A stretch of 64,000 bases of DNA, taken from contig LSRX01000065.1 of NCBI GenBank assembly GCA_001939145.1, positions 784,527 through 848,526 on the forward strand, written 5' to 3'. Source of the stretch: Symbiodinium microadriaticum. Its lineage: Eukaryota; Sar; Dinophyceae; Suessiales; Symbiodiniaceae. The position numbers were made by a program, and so were the translations under genes. The notes beneath the pieces are model-generated. The model had not been told where the DNA came from. It searched no databases and saw only the letters and a program-made list of their open reading frames with translations. The stretch's first letter is position 1. Each line of letters starts with the position of its first letter. Shown one piece after another: positions 53,352 to 63,295 of the stretch.

Positions 53352-53450
53352 CTATAAAGTTATCCCAAAAAGGATCCACGTACGGGCCTATGGGTATAGG
53401 AACCCCTTGAAGTACCTATAGAGGGACCCCTTAGGGTTTAGGGTTTGGGG
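53352..53450 (+). repeat. Family E dispersed repeat, copy 2
   Basis: Identical over 99 bp to 51582-51680. Confidence 0.9.
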
Positions 53451-53850
53451 TTTAAGGGTTTAGGGGTTTAGGGTTTAGGGCCTTAGCGATTTGAGGTTTA
53501 GGGTATGTACATAGTGCCTCTAAGTACCTATATAGGAACCCCTTTGAGGCCTATGTATCTACTCTACGCGCACATACAGTCTTTGGGTGAACGGCGAACG
53601 ATTCTGATCTTTATCTTCTCCCCTACATGGCTATACTAAAATGTACCCCACCATCCTTGTTGCGCATTGCATTCCGACCCGAAACTAACCCCCCAAAGGC
53701 CCGGAGTGTAAACCACTCAATCTTGGTGCAAATATAGACTCAAATCTAGCCCTAACCCTCCGGATACCCACTATATAGGGCCCTAGGGGCTCCAGTACCC
53801 TATATAGTAGGTACCTGGGGGGGTTAGGTAGTCCCTAAACCCTAAACCTA
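53451..53850. other. Intergenic with TTTAGGG and TATATAG palindromes
   Basis: TTTAGGG-like tract to about 53500, then foldback-like sequences (ACCTATATAGGAACCCC; GGGCCCTAGGGGCTCC with GTACCCTATATAGTAGGTAC). No gene. Confidence 0.5.
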
Positions 53851-53854
53851 AAGC

Positions 53855-54180
53855 CTATTTCTCCGTCATACTCTGTAGGCTCCGACAGACTTCTACTAGC
53901 GGCCTAGACTGTCTAGCTTCCAAATCACAAAACTACAGTTGATGATATAAATCCTGCAGTACCCATATTAAGGAATAGACCATAATTCCCGTAGTTTAGG
54001 GTCCTTAAGGTAATGCAGGGTTTCTATCATCAACAGTATGGTTACCAGTGGGCACTTTTGCCTTCTTGTGGCCTCAGGTGCTTTTATAAAGTTACCCAAG
54101 GCCAAAACGGGAGCCCTTGATTCAATTGGGCACTGCAGATCCTTCAATTTCCCCTTGGGCTCCAAATGGCCTGAAAGTCG
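53855..54180 (-). CDS. Two exons joined across a family C element
   Basis: Exon 54046 to about 54180 reads KGKLKDLQCPIESRAPVLAL, then NFIKAPEATRRQKCPL, and ends before GTAACC. Exon 53855-53932 reads FCDLEARQSRPLVEVCRSLQ, then SMTEK and a stop (53855-53857). A GT-AG intron (53933-54045, 113 nt) would join them in phase 0. About 103 nt of that intron is the family C foldback element. The protein is not recognised. Without splicing, the first exon would run on through the element to a stop. Confidence 0.5.
53934..54038. mobile_element. Family C foldback element, copy 2 (inside an intron)
   Basis: TA-flanked (53934-53935 and 54037-54038), with ends CAGTTGATGATATAAATCCT and TTTCTATCATCAACAG. The interior matches the other family C copies (AATAGACCATAATTCCC, GGTCCTTAAGGTAATGCAGG). 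Confidence 0.85.
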
Positions 54181-54483
54181 GTACTATTCATAGACTTTGC
54201 ACCCAAAAGTAGGTTTTGCTTTTAGGGTTTAGGGTGCAGGGCTCAGGGTTGCTCGGAGCCTATGGTTCTACTTCGGAATCCCCATGCTGCAAAGCCGGAG
54301 GCCAGTTCAAGCGCCCGAAGCCGATCCTCCTGCACAGGACCCGCGGAGCTCTTCCTGGTTTTAGGGTTTCAGGGTTAGGTTTAAAGTTCAGGATTACGAG
54401 GGTTTACAGGGTTTTAATTAAGGGTTTCATAGAGGTTTAGCGATTCAGGCATTTAGGGTTTAGGGTTGAGAGGCTAGGTTCCT

Positions 54484-54572
54484 CGTAGCACCCTTTCTAT
54501 TTTGGGGGTCCCGTTATTAACAACCAATACTAGGAAAAAGGGATACCCTCATTATTCAGGGGTTACGGGCGA
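54484..54572. repeat. Family G dispersed repeat
   Basis: CACCCTTTCTATTTTGGGGG, then ACCAATACTAGGAAAAAGGG, then CAGGGGTTACGGG. Related sequences lie at 60922-61008 (with an N at 60991) and, as a fragment, at 63797-63830. Confidence 0.65.
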
Positions 54573-55240
54573 AACCCACGAGCTTCGGGGTTGACGAGGT
54601 TAGTTTTTCCTCACTCGTTAAATCTAGCATGATAGTTATGCGTAATTAAAAACGGGCATTCCATGTTGGTATGGTAACTTTGTTTCAACTACGTAATGCT
54701 CTTAAAGAGGATCTCAGTAAGGTTTGGAGCATGATGCTTTGAACAGTTTATGCTTCAGAGGGGCGGGTAGCGTTCGCTGAACCGCAAGCTCTCGCTTCAG
54801 GATTTAGGGTTTGAGTCCCTTCTTGGGTCCTCATTTGTCTTTTTGAGGCCGGGAATCTTTAGACAAGCTTGACATGAAGTCCTTCGAACATGGGTTAGTT
54901 CGATCTAACGTAGACCGTAAGTAGCAGGATCCTCAGGCTAGGGACCCCTACTGGCAGAAAGAACCTTACAGGTTCTTTGTAAAGCGTTTGGGAATGTGGC
55001 CAAATACGAAGTCATGCCACTGTCACGGTGCCGCGCATCGTGCTCCCGCCACAGCACTGCGCATGGGGGCAAACAGGGACCCCAAACCGTAAACTCTCCA
55101 AGCCCGAAAACTGGCCTTGTATTGTCCACAGCTGCTAGAAGACCCACCCTTTCATTTACCAAAAGGGTACATTCACGTGGGTAAATACATAAAGCATGAC
55201 ATAGTTTAACTCATAGGATAGAGGATAGGATTACGATATT
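54573..55240. other. Unique sequence, no supported gene
   Basis: A minus-strand frame at 54938-55162 (LLAAVDNTRPVFGLGEFTVW) is weakly protein-like. A GC-rich patch at 55250-55330 could be a small exon (DAVPTWACACAHDGACLRRA). Confidence 0.3.
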
Positions 55241-55339
55241 GACTTCGGCTTGTGGATGCCGTCCCCACATGGGCTTGTGCCTGTGCCCACGACGGCGCGT
55301 GCCTGCGCCGCGCCCACGAAGCGCTTAAGGCCTGTATGC

Positions 55340-55516
55340 GTGTGTATATACATATTGTATATGCGTACGTGTGTATATGTATATATACAGATACACATAC
55401 ATGTTATCTATATATATATACACATACATACACACTAGTTATCTATCTATCTATCTTTATATATATATATATATATATATTTATTTATTTACTTATTTAC
55501 TTATTTATGCTGAGAC

Positions 55517-55553
<37 letters not shown>

Positions 55554-55652
55554 GAGAGAGAGCTAGATCGATTGATAGATCGGTAGATAGACAGATAGAC
55601 AATTACATAGTTAGATAGACAGATAGATAGATAGATGGATAGGTCGCTCGAT

Positions 55653-55686
<34 letters not shown>

Positions 55687-55915
55687 GGACGGACAGACAG
55701 ACACACAGACGAATAGATACGTGGATAGATAGGTAGATAGATAGATAGATGGATAGATTGATAGATCGGTAGATAGATAGGTTTATGCAGGTACTTGTAG
55801 GTCGATTGATGTATACATATCGTGTATGTGTATATATATATATATATTTATTTATTTATTTATTTAGATACACATACACACACATATATATATATATATA
55901 TGCACACACATATTG
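55340..55915. repeat. Compound microsatellite
   Basis: Successive (TA)n, (ATCT)n, (TTTA)n, (GA)n at 55514-55561, (GATA)n, (GACA)n near 55655-55705, again (GATA)n, (TA)n and (CA)n. No coding content. Confidence 0.97.
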
Positions 55916-56419
55916 TGACAAAGGGGTCTAGAGCTCAGGGTTTACGGAGTGTTCTATTCCTTCGTGGGAGTTTCAGACAGTAGGGAAGCGTTCTTCTAAA
56001 CCAAAATGGTAGAAGTAAGATCCATATCGTAAGAACCCCAAAGTAAGTTTCTCGAGAGTTCTGAAGAATCCTCCAAGTAAAACACTGGGATGTGCCAGGA
56101 GCTGGGGGGACAGACAGATCCCATGAGCGAGCTGCTGCACTGGGTGGCCTGCTCAGACAGCTTATCGTGATTACAGGTGTACAAGTCATGCCAGAAGAAG
56201 TCCTAGAGTCATATCCTACCCCTCGTTCAGCTAGGAACTGTTATATTGAAAGGTAGGCAGCTTGAAAAGGGGGTATGGTATGCTAAGTAGGGTTCAGTGA
56301 GCCCAGACTTTTGTGCGATGGTGCTGATGTTGGGGATTGTGAGGCTCGCAGGTCTCCCTCTTGTTTGAAGTTCAAGACCCCGAACCTAGATCAGTACTTA
56401 AGGCTCAAAAGTTCAAGAC
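55916..56419. other. Unique sequence, candidate exon on either strand
   Basis: A minus frame at 55996-56184 and a plus piece before the next element (about 56340-56418, CLKFKTPNLDQYLRLKSSR) are open. Neither could be confirmed. Confidence 0.3.
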
Positions 56420-56527
56420 TACGGATGATGATACAAATCCGGCATTACCCATAATAGGGAATACACCATAAATTCCCATAGTTTTGGGTCCTTAAGGTAA
56501 TGCAGTATGTATATATCATCAGCAGTA
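56420..56527. mobile_element. Family C foldback element, copy 3
   Basis: TA-flanked (56420-56421 and 56526-56527), with ends CGGATGATGATACAAATCCG and ATATATCATCAGCAG. The interior is shared with the other copies. Confidence 0.85.
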
Positions 56528-57017
56528 TGTCGACGGACCTCGCAGGGTTTAGGGTTTGGAGGCCTTCGTTGTGACAGACAGGTGCGTTCCTAAACCCTAA
56601 ATCCTCAACCCGAAACCCTTCAACATGTCGTTCCTCATTGTAGAAGGATGGTGAAGACATCCTTGTGAACCTTTGTAGACGCGGGGGGCCTGACTCAAAC
56701 CCCAAAAGCAAAACCCAACGGGGCCTAAGTACCTATATAGTAGCACGTAGACGTAGAGTTTCTACATTAGGAACCCTTACCCTTTGAAATAGGCACAATC
56801 CCCGATCCCTGAGACCCTATGGCCGATTTAGTGTTTAGGGCTTAGGGTTTAGGCTTTAGGGCTTGGGTTTAGGAGTTTAGGGTATAGGGGGAACAGGGGT
56901 AGCCTTATTTTTAAGGGCTCACTGGGAGACTTAGGTCAGGAACCGAGAATAAATCCATGAAGGCAGTGCAGAATTCTGTCTATCAGCCGTAAATCCAAGT
57001 CCAAATCCTGTAAGCCT

Positions 57018-57119
57018 AAAGGTCCATAGGCCCAAATACTATATACTTTGGCCCCAAAGTACCTGTACAGGCACTATTTTAAGGCCAAAGTATATACTAT
57101 GTGGGTACATGGACCCTTT
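57018..57119. mobile_element. Foldback (MITE-like) element, family B-like, copy 3
   Basis: Ends AAAGGTCCATAGGCCC and GGGTACATGGACCCTTT, with inner inverted tracts TATACTTTGGCC and GGCCAAAGTATA. Confidence 0.75.
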
Positions 57120-57209
57120 GGGTAAACTTCAAATCCCAAGCTTCAGCTCCTTAAAACACAAACTCTCAAAGCATCCCCTACACCTTAGGGTTTAGGGTTT
57201 TGGGTTGAC

Positions 57210-57402
57210 AGTTGAGGCCATTGAGAACAGCGATCCGGAGCTCTTGAAGAATCTCACGGAGAAGTACAAGGAGGGCAATACTTGGGGTGTGTTGTTTAGG
57301 GCTTGGCGTTCAGGGAAGGAGGGCGTCTGTGAAGGGAGCTGTAAGAACGTGGCGCAGGGCTTGAGGGGTGCGCAACCGCAGTCCTTTACCCCCAAACCGT
57401 AA
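57210..57402 (+). CDS. Candidate exon, unknown
   Basis: After GTTGACAG the frame reads VEAIENSDPELLKNLTEKYK, then EGNTWGVLFRAWRSGKEGVC, then a Gly/Gln-rich end at a stop at 57402. Strongly protein-like at first. It may be the first or an internal exon of a plus-strand gene continuing to 62.5 kb. Confidence 0.5.
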
Positions 57403-57539
57403 TATATCGTCCCTCGTAAGGCAGGGGTCTTTTACTCGGACAGACCATACGCAGATATGTCTTGAACATACTCGAATAACCAATCTCCCCTGCAACCCCT
57501 GAACCAGCACTTTCTGCCATTTCTGACTAAGCCCTAAAC

Positions 57540-59270
57540 GGCCCTAAACCCGCAACTCCAAACCCCAAACCCGAAACCATAAACCCCATTCTACGAGTGC
57601 CATTCCAGGCGGGCTGAAGGACATGATGATCTAGCTCAGTAAGGGTCCATGTGCCCAGCTAGTGCATACGTTGCCCACAGTGTGTTTATGATCTGACGAC
57701 TACTTTCCCACAGTGTACTTATAATATCACGACTACTTTCCTAAACCTCGAATCCTAAGTACCTATATTGGGACAACCGCAAAACCCTAAACCCTAAACC
57801 GTGGCTGTACATGGGCCCTTAGGGTAGTAGAGCTCCGGGGGGGGTCCCAAAGCCCAAATGTCTTGGAGTTGGGCTGTAGGGTGCAGGGTTGTTTTGGGGC
57901 TTATAGGGTTTAGAGTTATTTTGAGGTTGGGGGTGAGGGTTTAGGGGTAAATTTGAGATTTCGGGTTTAGGTTGAATTTGGGATTTATGCTTCAGGGTTT
58001 GGGTTAATATGGGGGTTCAGGGTTTAGCGTTATAGTAGAAGCCCAACAGCTGGAAACCCAATTAGAGTAATGTTTATAAGTCATCCCAGCACTATTTGGC
58101 CTTCTTCCGGTTTCCGGGCTGTAGGGGTTTGCCCTAAACTTTCCCAACCCTAAACCCCTTAAACCTAAACCCTAGTTAAACCCATTATATTTGGGGAAAA
58201 CCTACAACTTAAACCCTAAACCCTACGCCCTAAACCCAAAACCCCTAAACCCCAAACGTATTCGGCTGGGCTGTTTTGAGATTCTGTCCGACGGCTGGAG
58301 AGGGCCCGGCCAGGCACCTGACCCAAGGGCTTTGGGTTTAGGGTTTAGGGCTTAAGGTTAGGGTTTAGGGCTTAGGGTTTAAGGCTTAAGGTTTCGGGTT
58401 TAGGGCTAGGGCTCAGGATAGGGTCCACGTGCCCACAGAATATATGCTTCGGCCTTAAAGTAGCCCCTATTGGGGTACTTTGGGTCTGGGCACGTTTTAC
58501 CTGAGCTTAGGGATACATGGAGCAGGGTTTCGGGTTATTTACTACACTGTACTCGCATAGATACAAAATCTGCGCATACCCATGGTACCGGTATTTAGGT
58601 TGACAGTCCCCTGCACCCTGAGCACCAGTGCCAATGCCCCTAAACTCTACACCCCAAATTCCAAATCGAGCCTGTAACCCTAAACCTTACGACTTGTATC
58701 CCCAAACCCTACAACAAATTGTAGGTTATGACCCCTTGATTACAGGGCATAACCCTTGAAACAGCAGGTTTTGGGATCCCCAAATCAACCCTATACCCCA
58801 ACACCACCACCCCCCAAAAAAATAAAAAAAAAATAAACACCCAACCCTAAACCCTAAATACCAAAACCAACCCTAAACCCCAAACCCTAAACCCAAAACC
58901 CCAAAAGCAACCCTAAATTGGAATGCGCAAGCTTCAAATCCGATGACTTCGGGGCCCAAGTCTGGAATCGTCGTCCCTCGGCGCGTTGCTTGAAGGACCG
59001 GCCTACTGCTAGCAGCTTATAGGGTCAAGATTTAGGTTTGAAACGATTTCTTAGGTCTTCCTCACAATCTTAAGCCGAACACTACAGTTAAATTTAAAGC
59101 CTAAACCCCTAAACCCTAAACCTTTAAATCCTAAACCCTAATCCCGAAACCCAACTCCCTCATCCCCCGGCCCTCACCTCCGGTTGAGGGTTCATGGCGC
59201 AGGCACCAGGGGACTCGTCTATGGTTCAGGGTTTAGGGTTTTTGGTTTACTCTCACAGAGGACTCGGTCA
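57540..59270. repeat. Long mixed tract of CCCTAAA and TTTAGGG units
   Basis: Alternating orientation: CCCTAAA (57540-57590, 58140-58255, 58620-58700, 58845-58915, 59095-59160) and TTTAGGG (57880-58035, 58328-58410, 59225-59250). A poly(A)-like run at 58815-58834 and a diverged family B relative (58431-58500) are embedded. No clear gene. Confidence 0.8.
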
Positions 59271-59456
59271 TGCCGATGGTGCGGCGTTTGAGCCGTGATC
59301 CGATGCACTTGCAGTAATTAATTCACAAGATAGTATACTCGAAAGTTGATCAGGCTTGATAAACCCTAAACCCATGCTTGGAGTCGCCCTTGTCTCCGCT
59401 GCTGTATCCGGATCTACAACCGCGAGGGGGTCGACGATCTCAAAGCCTTCGACGAG
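59252..59456 (+). CDS. Two tiny candidate exons
   Basis: EDSVMPMVRRLSRDPMHLQ (about 59261-59317, after an AG and before TAATTA) and LRCCIRIYNREGVDDLKAFD (about 59396-59458, to a stop). Both are short but free of repeat. Confidence 0.3.
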
Positions 59457-59459
59457 TAA

Positions 59460-59640
59460 TTGTTGGTTTAGGGTTTATGGACTTTGGGTTTGGGTTTAGG
59501 GTTTAGGGTTTAGGGTTTCAAAGGATTTATGGACTTAGGGTTTAGGGTTTTAGGGTGCGGGCTTCGGGTTTACATAGGGCTTTAGGGGTTAAGGTTTACA
59601 GTTGAGGGTTTAAGGTTTCAGGTCACCCCAGGTCTCCAAG
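59460..59640 (+). repeat. TTTAGGG array
   Basis: About fifteen TTTAGGG-like units with GATTTATGGACTTAGGG variants. Confidence 0.85.
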
Positions 59641-60142
59641 AATTTGTTTAATGGGCTGGTATAATGATTATCGCACAAAGCAAAAAGCATGTAAACCCAT
59701 AGCCCTAAACCATAAACTCTAAACGCCTAGACCCCTAAACGCCTAAACCCTAGACCAGAGAAGCCTGATTTCGGGACACTCTAGTCACTCTAGTCTTGAA
59801 CTTGTCGTTTCGAGCCTCTAGGGTTTTAGGGTCTAGGGTTCAGAATTTTCAGGGTTTTGGGGCTTTAGGGTTTTGAGGGTGAGGAGCTTAAACAACTTGC
59901 TAGTTAGTGTTCTTCCTTAGGGTTTCCCTCAGGCCGGGAACTACAACTGCAGCCCTAAGTTTCGCTTCGCCTCGTTCGGCGCATCCCGAGGGTTTAGGGC
60001 TGAGGGGGCTGTCAGCATCACACACAGTGAGGGGTATAGGGCCTCGGTTGAAGGATTGGATCCACAAACCCAACATCCCAAGCTGCAGGGGAGAAGTCTG
60101 ATCTGAACATCCAGTGCGATGGTTTCTCAAGCTATGATAGAG

Positions 60143-60245
60143 CGCTTGATGATATAAATCCTGCGTTACCCCATAATAAGGAATGTACCACAAATTCCCA
60201 AAGTTTAGGGTCCTTGAGGTAATGCAGGAGTTATATCATCAACGG
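60143..60245. mobile_element. Family C foldback element, copy 4
   Basis: Ends CTTGATGATATAAATCCTGC and GGAGTTATATCATCAACGG. The flanking TA pair is no longer visible. A short protein-like stretch (LNIQCDGFSSYDRA, plus strand) ends right at the left border. Confidence 0.8.
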
Positions 60246-60289
60246 AATCACAGACAAGTGAGGCTGCAGCTTTGATTTCCTGCAGGCCT

Positions 60290-60383
60290 GTTATAAGTGG
60301 GGTTACAAGTCCCCTAATATGACTTATAAGTATAGTTACCCTAAGTATAACCCCATTTATAGCTACCCATGAACCTCCAAGTA
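60290..60383. mobile_element. Family D foldback element, 5'-truncated
   Basis: The left arm is missing; the interior is in the opposite orientation to the other copies (TTATAAGTGGGGTTACAAGT ... ACCCCATTTATAGCTACCC) and the right end ATGAACCTCCAAGTA is intact. Confidence 0.8.
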
Positions 60384-60477
60384 AAGACGAACCTCGAAGG
60401 AGCAATGGCGTCCCAAGAGGAGCTAGCGAGGCAGATGAAAGCGGCTTTCAAGGCAGATCAGATGACCGGTTCGGGCT
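60382..60477 (+). CDS. Candidate exon starting at a family D element end
   Basis: Directly after the element's CCAAG comes (x)TA-KTNLEGAMASQEELARQM, then KAAFKADQMTGSG. A Met at 60402 gives MASQEELARQMKAAFKADQM. Either a new start codon or an exon using the element's AG as acceptor. Helical and hydrophilic. Confidence 0.4.
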
Positions 60478-61640
60478 CTGCTTTTTTTTGGGGGGGGAAC
60501 GAGGGTTTTGAGGTTTAGGGATTCAGGGTTTTACGGTCTAGGCTGCCTAGGGTTTGGGTAAGTTTCGGTTTGTTTTTTTTGAAGATTTAGGGGCTAGGGT
60601 TTGCGGCTGAAGGCTTTAGGGTTGGGTGTTTAGGGCTCTCTGCTCTCTCCAAGCCCAGATTGCGTCACAGAAGGGCCACCCTAAACCGTATAAACCCTAA
60701 GCCCTAAAACCAAACCCTAGACCCCAAACCCTAAACCCCAAACTTCTAAACGCTAAACCCTAAACCCTACACCCTAAACTCCTAAACCCTAAACCCCTAC
60801 ACTCTTTATAAACCCTAAACCCGGATCTTTAACTTGGAGACTCGTTTGCCTACTATAAGGGGCCTGATGGATTGGTCTAGGGGGTTCTACAAGAGAGTTC
60901 TACAAGGGCTACTACTAACAGTACCCTTTTGCCCTTTTCATTTTGGGGCCCCCTTAGTTAAAACCGAGTATTAGGAAAAAGGATACTTTTNAGGGGTTAC
61001 TGGGGTATAAGTGTTTAGCATAGGGGCTTCAATCATTAGAAAAGCTGGTTTCCAGGTATGGTAGCAGGACTCCGATGGGACTACAAAGGGATATCCCAAA
61101 GGGCAGCCAGTTTCTTCTATATTCAATACGTCATTATTGCAAGAAGAGTCCTAAGAGGGACCTGCACTTTCAAAGGTAATCCGAAATCCTAGTCCTATGC
61201 CCTGAACAGCTTAAACCCCACACAACCCGAAACACCCAAAGACCCCCAAACCCCCCTGAACCCTAAACCCCGTAAGCCCTAAGCCCCCTAAACCCTAAAC
61301 CCTAACCCAAAGGCCGCAGCGGAAAACTCCGGCTCGCCGCCTAAGGCCTGCCTCGTTATACTTCGAAGCCATCAGAGGATTAAAGGTTCAGGGTTTAGGG
61401 ATTCATGGTTTATAGGGTTTAGGGTTTTGGCGTTTGGGGCTCAGGATTTTAGGTTTATGGTTTTAGCGTTTGGGGTTTAGAGTCTAGGGTTTGTGGTTTT
61501 GGGGGATAGGGCCTGTGGTTTTGGGGGATAGGGCCTTCTTGGGTTTAGGGTCTGGGGTTCAGGGTAGCTAACATAGTTTATCCACATGATTGCCACATAG
61601 TCCTCATCATGGGTAGTGTAGTTTCACATCCGCAAACCCC
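60478..61640. repeat. Mixed telomere-like tracts and family G copy
   Basis: TTTAGGG (60500-60630), CCCTAAA (60680-60825 and 61245-61310), TTTAGGG (61385-61560). Family G lies at 60922-61008 with an ambiguous base at 60991. No supported gene. Confidence 0.75.
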
Positions 61641-62492
61641 AAACCTGGTTGCCGATCGGTAGCGCGGAAGACATTGCTGGTATGGGCTCCACAACCGTGA
61701 ACTACTCAGTAGCGGTAGCTCCGCACCTTGCAGTGCTGAGGGTGGAGATCAGAGACCCAGCCGCTGTGACTTTGGGACAGAGTCGCTTCGCCGTGGAGGA
61801 GGAAGCCGGGAGGTGGGTCCTTCGATCGGCGCGGACCTCCTACTCCAACACAAGGCTCACCCCTTTTGCCTGCCTTTCCAATCGAGACTGGCCGGGTCAG
61901 GAGGAAGCTGCTCACGGAGAGTGAGATTGCCGGCAACAGGCTCTACGAGAGCATTCCGGCCAGTGTTACATGTTGGACCCTAAACCCTATACCCTAAACC
62001 CTGAACCCTAAACCCTGAACCCCAAACCCTAAAGCCTAAACCCTAAAACCCTAAAAACCCTGAACCCCAAACCCTAAACCCTGAAACCTAAACCCTAAAC
62101 CCTAAACCCAGTGGTCTGCTTCTTCCTGGCCAATGCCTCCATCGTCGGACCAAACTCGGCCCGGGACGCTCCACTTGACTGGGCCACTCGCAGCTCGGAA
62201 GCCCACACTCGGCTCTTACTTGGAGGTTCATGGGTAGTTCTAAATGGGGTTATAATTAGGGTAGCTATACTTATATGCCGGATTAGGGGACTTATAACCC
62301 CGCTCATAACTACCCATGAACCTCCAAGTACCTGTGTGCCACACCCTGCGACGCGCGGAGATAGAAGGACTATACCTTGAGTCCCCAGGCGTGAGCCTCA
62401 ATCAGCAGGATGCGATCAGGTTAATCACGAGCAACTTCCTCACTCACCCGGACTCGGCGGTGATTCGAATTGTTAAGTGTTCTGCAGTATAG
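61640..62492 (+). CDS. Multi-part gene interrupted by a family D element
   Basis: The first coding part, about 61640-61975, reads VAPHLAVLRVEIRDPAAVTL and FAVEEEAGRWVLRSARTSYS in one frame, then VRRKLLTESEIAGNRLYESI in another, so a small indel or a missed intron separates them. A CCCTAAA tract (61978-62108) follows like an intron. The second part, from about 62108, reads VCFFLANASIVGPNSARDAP, then DWATRSSEAHTRLL. A family D element interrupts it, and then comes PVCHTLRRAEIEGLYLESPG, then VSLNQQDAIRLITSNFLTHP, to a stop at 62490-62492. The sequence on both sides of the element is in frame if the element is removed or spliced. No family was recognised. Confidence 0.5.
61978..62108 (-). repeat. 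CCCTAAA array, probable intron
   Basis: About seventeen CCCTAAA-type units between two coding pieces of the 61.6-62.5 kb gene. Confidence 0.9.
62217..62330. mobile_element. Family D foldback element inside a coding exon
   Basis: TA duplicates at 62217-62218 and 62329-62330 flank inverted ends CTTGGAGGTTCATGGGTAGT and ACTACCCATGAACCTCCAAG. Insertion length (element plus one TA) is 112 nt, which is not a multiple of three. A GT at 62226-62227 and an AG ending at 62328, both inside the inverted ends, define a 103-nt intron that leaves 9 nt and preserves the frame. Confidence 0.85.
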
Positions 62493-63295
62493 GTTTAAAG
62501 TTTACAGCTCGGAGAGCATACGGCATAGGGAAATTTCCTACTTGTCCAAATACACATGAAGGGCATCTTGACATAGCTCTTGTTGTTCCTGCTTTACTGA
62601 AGCTCTGAAGCGTCCGGCTCTTCCGGAGAGCTTTGGGTTCTCAAGAAGCCACCATTTTGGATTTAGGGTTTAGGGCGGTTCCAGTTACTCCATATTTTCG
62701 GTTATTGACTTACATATGTGGGTAGCAACTTACCATTTAGGGAACGAGAGCCCTTGCGTGATCTGGGGTCTTAGAGCTCCAGTTTTACTAGTATGATACG
62801 GATTGCTATATATGTGTGTGTGCATATACAAATCCCTGGGATTTTGTTTTAAATGGTAATAGTAGATTATATATCCGTGCACCCCATACTAGTTTCTCAG
62901 GCCCCTACATTACATTCTGGGTGTCGCAGGTAGGATCGTGTTTGCGGGGGTCTCTTTTAGGTGGAGTCCCTACAATTCAGTAGCCTTTTTTTTGCAACTT
63001 TCTCGACCCGATCGAAGCCCTAAACCCTAGCTTTAGTCTCTGAAGCCGTAGAGCCCTAAGCCCTAAACCCCAGAATTTAGCCTAAACCCTAAAGCTCTAA
63101 GTTCCAATACCAGCCCTTGTCAAGATCCACGTAGAGGTTGTTCATTAAATCGTTTTCAGTATAATACACCCAAAACCCTGTTCTATCTATTGAAGCCTAC
63201 TTGTAACCTTATCAACCTAGGGTTAGACGCATGGTATATAGCAGGTTGATCAGGATCCCAGGAGGGTGAAGGGCCCATACTCCAAAATTGTAAGC
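62493..63295. other. Unique and AT-rich sequence, no gene
   Basis: Balanced sequence, a (GT)n/(TA)n patch at 62810-62830, family F fragments (about 62899 and 63165), and small CCCTAAA patches. No protein-like frame. Confidence 0.5.
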
